Shown piece by piece: positions 57,833-64,000 of a stretch of 64,000 bases of DNA. The notes under the pieces were generated by a model that was not told the DNA's origin, did not search any database, and saw nothing but the letters and a program-made list of their open reading frames with translations. This DNA is from Mycolicibacterium austroafricanum (GTDB lineage Bacteria > Actinomycetota > Actinomycetes > Mycobacteriales > Mycobacteriaceae). A program made the position numbers and the translations under genes. How positions within the stretch are numbered: position 1 is the first letter of the stretch; each line of letters opens with the position of its first letter. The stretch covers positions 1 through 64,000 of the forward strand of contig NZ_HG964455.1 in assembly GCF_000612725.1 (NCBI RefSeq), read 5' to 3'.

Positions 57833-59008
57833 CTATCGGTCCCCCAGCAGAGACACCGGCCGCTGCTGCAGCAGCCGGTGCACCGGGACCAGTGCACCGA
57901 CGATCGCCATGGCCGGCAGGAACATCGCGGTCAGCGCGGCCCCCTGCAGCCACGACCCCACCGACGCGATACCCGGGATCACCAGCGCGACAGCGATTCC
58001 GGCGGCCGCGATCCCGACGACGTATGCCGCGAGGAAGACGATCGCCGACTCGACGAGGAAGAAATAGAGGACCTCGTCGGCCAGGCCGATGCTCGACATG
58101 ATGCCGAACTCACGGCGCCGTTCGGTCACCGCGGCGAGGAATGACGACACCGCGATGACGAAGCCGAGACCGAGACCGATCGTGGAGATCAGACCGAGTG
58201 TCGAACTCGTCACCTGACCCGAGAACAGGGCCGAGTACTTCTGTTCGAACGTCAGCGGACCGGACCCTCCGACGGTGTCGTAGATCAACCCCGCGCCACC
58301 GGCATCCGGTTGCACCGCGGGATCGGCGGTCCACGGCAGGCCGACGGCAGCGCCGAAAACCTGGGCCAGATCGCGGCGCTGCTGCTCCCCCGCCGGCGCG
58401 CGCACCACCCACCACCCGTTGTCACCGACCGTCGCCTGAGCCACCGGCGTCGGCACCGTCACCGACTGCCCGGGCCCGCTGACCCGGACGTCCAGCTGTT
58501 GCCCGCCGATGGTCACACGGTCACCGTCGGAGACCGAAAGTCGCTCCGCTGCAGCAGATCCCACCAGCGCCTGGCCTGCGGTTGCCTGGTCTGTGCCCCG
58601 CAGCGCCACGGCTTGACCATTGACCTCGACGAGGCCCGATACGACGTGGGTTGCCGTCCACCCCTCGGGGGCGGCGAGCGCGGGTGCCGGCCCGTCGGCG
58701 ATCAGCGCCTCGGCGGCGGGGTCGTAGTGCACACCGGCAGCGGGCACCACCCACAGCTGGCCGTCGGCCAGCACGTCGGCCACAGAGGCCTCACCGGTGG
58801 TCGCGAAGCCGGCCGAGATGGTCCGGACGATCGTCACGCACGCGATCGCCAGCGCGATGCCGAGCACCGCGAGCACGAACCGCTCCGGACGACGCCGAAT
58901 GTTGGCCAGCGCGAACCGGACCAGGCACGTGAAGGTGTTCCCGGACCCGGCGGGGATCTGCGGTGATCGGACTGCGACCGGCGCGCTGCCGACCTGAGTG
59001 GCCTCCAC
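57833..59008 (-). CDS. FtsX-like permease with extracytoplasmic domain, 391 aa
   Basis: A first membrane helix (about residues 44-66, RFVLAVLGIALAIACVTIVRTI) is followed by a ~200-residue extracytoplasmic domain like that of MacB-type permeases, then three helices containing AVTERRREFGIMSSIGLADEVL and a closing PVHRLLQQRPVSLLGDR. First gene of a five-gene minus-strand operon (two permeases, ATPase, APC permease, amine oxidase). GTG 59008 lacks a clear ribosome binding site. A TTGACG box is present about 80 bp upstream. Confidence 0.88.
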   Translation of the reverse strand: MEATQVGSAPVAVRSPQIPAGSGNTFTCLVRFALANIRRRPERFVLAVLGIALAIACVTIVRTISAGFATTGEASVADVLADGQLWVVPAAGVHYDPAAEALIADGPAPALAAPEGWTATHVVSGLVEVNGQAVALRGTDQATAGQALVGSAAAERLSVSDGDRVTIGGQQLDVRVSGPGQSVTVPTPVAQATVGDNGWWVVRAPAGEQQRRDLAQVFGAAVGLPWTADPAVQPDAGGAGLIYDTVGGSGPLTFEQKYSALFSGQVTSSTLGLISTIGLGLGFVIAVSSFLAAVTERRREFGIMSSIGLADEVLYFFLVESAIVFLAAYVVGIAAAGIAVALVIPGIASVGSWLQGAALTAMFLPAMAIVGALVPVHRLLQQRPVSLLGDR

Positions 59009-59136
59009 GAGAAGCGATGGTGCGCAGGAAAAGTTTCGCCCACGGCCGCGCGCAGTATCGGCGCTGTTAACAGGGCCGCGGTCCCGTTACGTCAACATGT
59101 CGTGCCGCAACGGGTTTCGCCGGTCGGGCGGGTCCG

Positions 59137-60543
59137 TCAGTCCTGAATACGGCGCCAGGGCTGCGCCTGTTCGAGCTCGAACGCGAGCTCGAGCAGACGG
59201 GCCTCCTCGCCCACACCCGCGGCGAACATCATGCCCACCGGCAGACCCGACTGAGACTGCCCGAGCGGCAACGAGATCGCCGGCTCGCCGGTGGCATTCT
59301 GTAACGGCGTGAACGCCACCCACTCGATGAGCCGCGCGATGATCTGCTCGTACGGCGCCGTCGGATCGAGGTGTCCGACACGGGGCGGGACGTCTGCCAG
59401 GGTCGGCGTCAGCACCACGTCGTAGGTGGACTGCAGCCGCGACGTGACCCGGCGCATCCGCGCCAGCCGGGCGATCGCCGTCGGCAACCGGTGCAGGTTT
59501 CGGGCAGCGTGCCGCTCCAGGCCCAGCGACAGATTGTCCAGCCGACCGCGGTCGAAGCTCGGCCCGAACGTGCGACGGCCGCCACGCACCAAGGCGAAAG
59601 CCAAAAACGACCAGTACAACAGGAAGTCGTCCATAAACCGTTGCGGCACAGGGTTGTCGATGACGGTGATCCGGTGTCCCAGCTGCTCGAGCAGCGCCGC
59701 GGTCTTGAGCGTCAGCTCGCTGACCTCTGGACTGGCCTCGTGCAGGATGGACTGCGTGCACACCGCGATGCGCAGCCGTTGCACACCGGGACCCGTGACA
59801 TCGCCGACAGGAGGCAGCTTCGGGTTCGCGACGACCTTCTCCATCTCGCGGTAGAACGCGGCGGTGTCCCGCACCGACCGGGTCACCACGCCGTTGGCGA
59901 CGATGCGCAGCGGCATCTGCCGCATGTCCTTGTCCAGCGGAAGCCGGCCACGGCTCGGTTTGAGGCCCACAAGTCCGTTGCACGACGCGGGAATCCGGAT
60001 GGAACCGCCGCCGTCATTGGCGTGCGCGATCGGCACCACGCCGGCGGCCACGAACGCGCCCGACCCCGACGACGAGGCACCTGCCGTGTGATCGGTGTGC
60101 CACGGGTTGCGCACCGCGCCGAGCCGAGGGTGTTCGGCGGCAGCACTGAAACCGAACTCCGACATCCGCGTCCTACCGACGGGGACCAGACCGGTCGCCA
60201 GATAGGCGCTGGCGAAATCACCGTCGTGGGCGGCGGGGACGGGCTCCCAGGCGTCGGTGCCGTTCATCGCCGGCATCCCGGCGACGGCCACGTTGTCCTT
60301 GACGAACGACGGCACCCCGTCGAAGAAGCCACCGTAGGGGCGGTGCAGTCGGGCCCGCGCCTTGGCCCGCTCGTATGCCTCGAAGGTGAGTCCGTTCAGC
60401 GCCGGGTTCGCCTTCTCGGTGCGCGCGATCGCGGCCTCGACGAGTTCGCTCGCCGACACCGCCCCGCGGCGCAGTTCGTCCACCAGACCGACGGCGTCGA
60501 GGTCACCCAGGGCGTCGTCGCCGAACGCGTTGACACGATCCAT
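59137..60543 (-). CDS. amiC: amidase AmiC (amidase-signature family), 468 aa
   Basis: The amidase-signature triad is visible: catalytic Lys in SFVKDN, cis-Ser in AGASSSGSGAFVAAG and the nucleophile Ser in GGGSIRIPASCNGLVGLKPSRG. The length and location next to tsf-rpsB match M. tuberculosis AmiC (Rv2888c). It hydrolyses amides of unknown nature. ATG 60543 lies 7 nt after TACCGT, a leaderless geometry; the ATG at 60582 lies upstream of that box. It is separated from tsf by an inserted sugar-transferase gene here. Confidence 0.92.
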   Translation of the reverse strand: MDRVNAFGDDALGDLDAVGLVDELRRGAVSASELVEAAIARTEKANPALNGLTFEAYERAKARARLHRPYGGFFDGVPSFVKDNVAVAGMPAMNGTDAWEPVPAAHDGDFASAYLATGLVPVGRTRMSEFGFSAAAEHPRLGAVRNPWHTDHTAGASSSGSGAFVAAGVVPIAHANDGGGSIRIPASCNGLVGLKPSRGRLPLDKDMRQMPLRIVANGVVTRSVRDTAAFYREMEKVVANPKLPPVGDVTGPGVQRLRIAVCTQSILHEASPEVSELTLKTAALLEQLGHRITVIDNPVPQRFMDDFLLYWSFLAFALVRGGRRTFGPSFDRGRLDNLSLGLERHAARNLHRLPTAIARLARMRRVTSRLQSTYDVVLTPTLADVPPRVGHLDPTAPYEQIIARLIEWVAFTPLQNATGEPAISLPLGQSQSGLPVGMMFAAGVGEEARLLELAFELEQAQPWRRIQD

Positions 60544-60606
60544 GGCCCGAACGGTACCAAAGCGTACCGGCGGGGTCCGCAATGTCGCGAAGGTCGCGCC
60601 CCGGGC

Positions 60607-62115
60607 TCACTCGGCCCGGCGCAGCACCGCCCCGACGGTCATCGCCAGGATCTTCCAGTCCAGCAACACCGACCAGTTCTCGATGTAGAAGTTGTCCCAC
60701 TCGGCGCGGTCGGCGATCGACGTCTGCCCGCGCAGGCCGTGCACCTGCGCCCAACCGGTGATCCCGGCCTTGACCCGGTGCCGGTCACCGTAGCGGGCGA
60801 TCTGGACGTTGAACAGGTCGACGTACTCCGGGCGCTCCGGACGCGGACCGACCAGACTCATCTCGCCCCTGATGACATTGATCACCTGAGGCAGCTCGTC
60901 CAGCGAATAGGCGCGCATGAACTTGCCGATCGGGGTCCGGCGGTCCTCGCCCTCGACGCCTCCGGGCGCGGAGTCGGGATCGGGGGTGAACGCGGCGTCG
61001 GACTCCGTCGGCGGGCGCATCGAGCGGAACTTCAGGCACTGGAAAACCCGGCCGTCGCGCCCGATCCGCGGCTGACCGAAGAAGATCGGGCCCGGCGAGG
61101 ACAACCGCACCAACAGCATCAAGGTGAGGAACAGCGGGGAGATCAGCACCAGACCGACGGTGGCGACCATCCGGTCGGAGATGTGCTTGGCGGCGAACTG
61201 CCAGCTGCGCGGGTCGGTGCGCGGAGCGGCGATGAGCGGCAGACCGCCGATGTGGTCGATGCGGGCGTGGACGCCGATGGTGTCGTAGATCCGGGGCACG
61301 ATCCACACCGCGATGCCGCGCCGGTGGGCGGTCCTGACCGCGATGGACATCGCCTCGTCCCGGGTGCGGGAGAACGCGACGATCATGCACTCGGCGCCGG
61401 TGCGGGTGATGATCTCGTCGATGCGGTCCAACTTGCCCAGGTACGGGATGCTGGCGGGCTGGTCCCGGTCGATCCCCATCGACGGAAGGTCGTCGTCGAC
61501 CAGCCCGATCGGCCGCAGACCGTACTCCGGGGTGATGCGGAGCCGGTCGACCACCTTCGCGGCGATACGACCGTTGCCGACAATGAGCGTCGGTGCACTC
61601 AGCACGTTGCGCCGGAACTGATAACGCCTGTACCACAACCACAGTAGCCGGCCGAGCGGGATCAGGATCGCCGCCCACAACCACACCAGGGCGACAGCTT
61701 TACCCGCCCCTACCACCTCCGGGTTGAACACGAGGCCACTGAGCAACAGCATCGCCGTGATGGCCGCGACCGCCTCAATGGTGGGCAGCTCGTCGAGGAA
61801 CGAGCGCGCGACGGACCGGCGGTACAGTCCGCGCATCGCGCTCAACGCCACCACGGTCGGCGCGAAGAAGAACATCATCCAGATGGGTGGCAACTGCCAC
61901 TCGAGGAAACGGTCGGCGATGGCCATTCCGGCGGCCACCGCCAGTGACGCGGTGGTCAGGTCCATAAGCGGACCGACAACCGGCACCCGCGCCCTGCGCG
62001 TCCGCAACCGACCGGACTCCGTCGGCACGTCGTCCGAGGATTTCACCCTGGCAGCGATGTCTGCCGTCCCGCGGGACTCAACTGTATCGGTCACCACGGC
62101 CACAGCAGTTCTCAT
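60607..62115 (-). CDS. polyprenyl-phosphate sugar-1-phosphate transferase (WbaP/WcaJ type), 502 aa
   Basis: The N-terminal half has about four membrane helices (residues ~47-165) and a Rossmann-like CoA-binding-type segment (LIVGNGRIAAKVVDRLRITPEYGLRPIGLVDDDLP). The C-terminal half is the bacterial sugar-transferase domain with CLKFRSMR, SLDELPQVINVIRGEMSLVGPRPERPEYVDLF, RHRVKAGITGWAQVHGLRG and WDNFYIENWSVLLDWKIL. It transfers a sugar-1-phosphate to undecaprenyl/decaprenyl phosphate to start an exopolysaccharide or glycan. ATG 62115 has GGGGGA just upstream. No other glycan gene is in the window. Confidence 0.94.
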   Translation of the reverse strand: MRTAVAVVTDTVESRGTADIAARVKSSDDVPTESGRLRTRRARVPVVGPLMDLTTASLAVAAGMAIADRFLEWQLPPIWMMFFFAPTVVALSAMRGLYRRSVARSFLDELPTIEAVAAITAMLLLSGLVFNPEVVGAGKAVALVWLWAAILIPLGRLLWLWYRRYQFRRNVLSAPTLIVGNGRIAAKVVDRLRITPEYGLRPIGLVDDDLPSMGIDRDQPASIPYLGKLDRIDEIITRTGAECMIVAFSRTRDEAMSIAVRTAHRRGIAVWIVPRIYDTIGVHARIDHIGGLPLIAAPRTDPRSWQFAAKHISDRMVATVGLVLISPLFLTLMLLVRLSSPGPIFFGQPRIGRDGRVFQCLKFRSMRPPTESDAAFTPDPDSAPGGVEGEDRRTPIGKFMRAYSLDELPQVINVIRGEMSLVGPRPERPEYVDLFNVQIARYGDRHRVKAGITGWAQVHGLRGQTSIADRAEWDNFYIENWSVLLDWKILAMTVGAVLRRAE

Positions 62116-62417
62116 GATCCCCCATAGAGTGAGGCTAACTCAGCAAACGTCGAAAACCACCGTACTCGCCACCTTACGGCAGCGTCAGAATGGCAGCCGG
62201 GTTAGCTGGACCTTTTGCCCGCAGTCCTTGCGTGGGAAAACAGGCAAACGCGACCGAGGCCGGCCACCCATCCCTTGACCTCCCCTGGCCGACGCGAGCA
62301 AACACACCGGTGGTCCGGATTTGTTTCCCCACCGCGACGACAGGCCGACCACGAGATCCGCGTGTACCGCAGATCACGGCGGGCGAGGGCATCGCCGGGA
62401 CCCTCAGTACGAAAGCA
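62116..62417. other. intergenic region between the sugar-transferase and tsf genes
   Basis: About 300 bp with no credible gene. It should hold the promoter of the sugar-transferase gene; CTCTATGG lies shortly before its ribosome binding site, but no convincing -35 is seen. The tsf terminator follows on the right. Confidence 0.5.
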
Positions 62418-62451
62418 CGAGGCCCCCGGGACCGTGGTCCCGGGGGCCTCG
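62418..62451 (-). terminator. intrinsic terminator of the rpsB-tsf operon
   Basis: CGAGGCCCCCGGGAC (62418-62432) pairs perfectly with 62437-62451 around a 4-nt loop, one of the strongest stems in the window. On the minus strand it begins 17 nt after the tsf stop and is followed by TGCTTTCG, a weak T-rich tail. Confidence 0.88.
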
Positions 62452-62467
62452 CGTGAATTCAGACCTG

Positions 62468-63283
62468 TCAGGCCTGACCGACCTCGAAGCGGACGAACCG
62501 CGTCACGGTCACCCCGGCCTCGTCGAGCAGCGCCTTGACCGACTTCTTGTTGTCGGACACCGCAGGCTGATCCAGCAGCACGACGTCCTTGTAGAAGCCC
62601 GTCACCCGGCCCTCGACGATCTTCGGAAGCGCCTGCTCCGGCTTGCCCTCGTTGCGGGCGGTCTCCTCGGCGATGCGCCGCTCGTTGGCGACGATGTCCT
62701 CCGGCACGTCCTCACGGGTGAGGTACTTGGCCTTCAGCGCGGCGATCTGCAGGGCGACCGCGTGAGCGGCCGACGTGTCGCCACCGGTGTACTCGACCAG
62801 CACACCCACCGCGGGCGGCAGATCGGCGGCGCGCTTGTGCAGGTAGGTCTCGGTCGTGCCGTCGAAATACGTGGCACGACGGAGCTCCAGCTTCTCGCCG
62901 ATCTTGGCCGACAGGTCGGCGATCGCCTGCTCGACCGTGGTGTCACCGAGCTTGACCGCCTTGAGCGCGTCGACGTCGGCCGCCTTGGCCGCAGCCGCCG
63001 CAGCGACGATCTGATCGGCGAGCGCCTGGAACTCGCCGTTCTTGGCGACGAAGTCCGTCTCGGAGTTCAGCTCGATGAGCGCGCCGTCCTTTGCGGCGAC
63101 CAGGCCCTCGGCGGTGGCGCGCTCAGCGCGCTTGCCGACGTCCTTGGCGCCCTTGATGCGCAGCAACTCGACGGCCTTGTCGAAGTCACCTTCGGCCTCG
63201 ACCAGCGCGTTCTTCGAGTCCAGCATGCCGGCACCGGTCAGCTCCCGGAGGCGCTTGACGTCGGCGGCGGTGTAGTTAGCCAT
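62468..63283 (-). CDS. tsf: elongation factor Ts, 271 aa
   Basis: Nucleotide-exchange factor for EF-Tu. The N-terminal UBA-like domain NYTAADVKRLRELTGAGMLDSKNALVEAEGDFDKAVELLR and the core motif LNSETDFVAKN are canonical. The length equals mycobacterial EF-Ts (Rv2889c). It follows rpsB by 30 bp in one operon and is followed by a strong terminator. Confidence 0.98.
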   Translation of the reverse strand: MANYTAADVKRLRELTGAGMLDSKNALVEAEGDFDKAVELLRIKGAKDVGKRAERATAEGLVAAKDGALIELNSETDFVAKNGEFQALADQIVAAAAAAKAADVDALKAVKLGDTTVEQAIADLSAKIGEKLELRRATYFDGTTETYLHKRAADLPPAVGVLVEYTGGDTSAAHAVALQIAALKAKYLTREDVPEDIVANERRIAEETARNEGKPEQALPKIVEGRVTGFYKDVVLLDQPAVSDNKKSVKALLDEAGVTVTRFVRFEVGQA

Positions 63284-63313
63284 AGAAGTCTTTCCTTTGA
63301 GGCGTCGCGGGTG

Positions 63314-64000
63314 TCAGGACTGTTCGGGTGCTGCGGTCTCGCCGGCGGCAGCCTCGGGTGCGGCGGTGGTGGCACCGGCCAGCAGCTCCTGCTCCCACTC
63401 GGCAAGTGGCTCGGCCGCCTCGGCCGCGGCCTTGTCGGCACCGGCACCGGCGCGGGCCTGCAGACCCTCGGCGACCGCGGAGGCCACCACCTTGGTCAGC
63501 AGCGCAGCCGAGCGGATGGCGTCGTCGTTACCCGGGATCGGGTAGTCGACGAGATCCGGATCGCAGTTGGTGTCCAGGATCGCGATGATCGGGATGTTCA
63601 GCTTGCGGGCCTCGGCCACCGCGAGGTGTTCCTTGTTGGTGTCGACGACCCAGATCGCCGACGGCACCTTCTGCATGTCCCTGATGCCACCGAGGCTGCG
63701 CTCGAGCTTGTTCTTCTCGCGGGTCAGCATCAGGATTTCTTTCTTGGTGCGACCCTCGAAGCCACCGGTCTGCTCCATGGCCTCAAGCTCCTTGAGGCGC
63801 TGCAGGCGCTTGTGCACGGTGGAGAAGTTGGTGAGCATGCCGCCCAGCCAGCGCTGGTTCACGAACGGCATGCCGACGCGGGTGGCCTCTTCGGCGATGG
63901 ATTCCTGCGCCTGCTTCTTGGTGCCGACGAACATGACGGAACCGCCGTGCGCGACGGTCTCCTTCACGAACTCATAGGCCTTGTCGATGTAGGTCAGCGT
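63314..64000 (-). CDS. rpsB: 30S ribosomal protein S2 (partial, 5' end outside the window)
   Basis: The frame is open to the right edge (TLTYIDKAYEFVKETVAHGG..), so the N-terminal ~45 residues are missing. Present are GGSVMFVGTKKQAQESI, VNQRWLGGMLTNF, and PSAIWVVDTNKEHLAVAEARKLNIPIIAILDTNCDPDLVDYPIPGNDDAIRS, all canonical for S2. The Ala/Glu-rich C-terminal tail is typical of mycobacterial S2 (Rv2890c). Confidence 0.98.
   Translation of the reverse strand, partial: TLTYIDKAYEFVKETVAHGGSVMFVGTKKQAQESIAEEATRVGMPFVNQRWLGGMLTNFSTVHKRLQRLKELEAMEQTGGFEGRTKKEILMLTREKNKLERSLGGIRDMQKVPSAIWVVDTNKEHLAVAEARKLNIPIIAILDTNCDPDLVDYPIPGNDDAIRSAALLTKVVASAVAEGLQARAGAGADKAAAEAAEPLAEWEQELLAGATTAAPEAAAGETAAPEQS

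Noticed and set aside
1..64000. tRNA, rRNA, riboswitch or replication origin
   Set aside because: No cloverleaf-like, rRNA-like, riboswitch-like or DnaA-box cluster sequence was recognised on either strand by eye.

Overview
The window is a high-GC mycobacterial chromosome segment. The conserved order ispG-rip1-dxr, the MPT83/MPT70-type fasciclin genes, rlmN-cdsA-frr-pyrH, amiC and tsf-rpsB matches the Rv2864c-Rv2890c neighbourhood of Mycobacterium tuberculosis. The large catabolic inserts and the photolyase point to an environmental, probably fast-growing Mycobacterium/Mycolicibacterium. No tRNA, rRNA, CRISPR array or complete insertion sequence was seen.

Layout. 1-1.3 kb: edge of a probable mobile-element remnant (end of a terminase-small-subunit-like gene plus unknowns). 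1.4-5.3 kb: thioesterase, TetR regulator with a palindromic operator, DUF1214 protein and sulfotransferase, DUF1707 protein. 5.4-12.6 kb: conserved core on the minus strand (penicillin-binding lipoprotein, two GNATs, ispG, rip1, dxr). 12.7-14.1 kb: two tandem fasciclin antigens without the dipZ gene that separates them in M. tuberculosis. 14.1-24.3 kb: photolyase, mycofactocin-type SDR, DUF2631 protein, WS/DGAT, thioesterase, MDR reductase and two F420-type LLM oxidoreductases. 24.7-45.4 kb: a catabolic island. 45.4-48.9 kb: a recombination scar and a very large secreted two-module protein. 48.9-52.3 kb: rlmN, cdsA, frr, pyrH. 52.3-59 kb: an AhpD-like gene between inverted 61-bp repeats, then an operon of copper amine oxidase, APC permease and FtsX-type ABC transporter. 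59.1-64 kb: amiC, a polyprenyl sugar transferase, tsf and partial rpsB.

The island encodes an oxidative route for an unidentified hydrophobic alcohol or ketone. The tightly coupled minus-strand operon 33334-26434 holds a NIPSNAP-like protein, P450, zinc-type alcohol dehydrogenase, HpcH/HpaI aldolase, SDR, Baeyer-Villiger monooxygenase and HSL-type esterase, with overlapping or nearly touching genes. This suggests hydroxylation, oxidation to a ketone, oxygen insertion to an ester, hydrolysis and C-C cleavage. Around it lie an acyl-CoA dehydrogenase, SMP-30 hydrolase, thioesterase, ferredoxin and second P450, CoA transferase, phosphotransferase, aldehyde dehydrogenase, NTF2-like protein and three TetR regulators.

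The most notable signal is a 28-34 bp element, AGCGTGACA-N15-TTGTAAAG in its core form, found in most promoter gaps of the island and in two gaps near 17.4 and 19.1 kb. The spacing between GTGACA and TAAAG/TAAAC is exactly 16 bp in six copies and in a reversed seventh. The element reads as two interlocked, opposite-facing promoters, often with start codons 6-8 nt from the -10 (leaderless mRNAs), and carries partial dyad symmetry. Two TetR paralogues with almost identical recognition helices lie beside copies of it. I infer a local regulon. A second notable object is the 998-residue secreted protein at 45909-48905, which contains two homologous beta-rich modules that look aerolysin-like.
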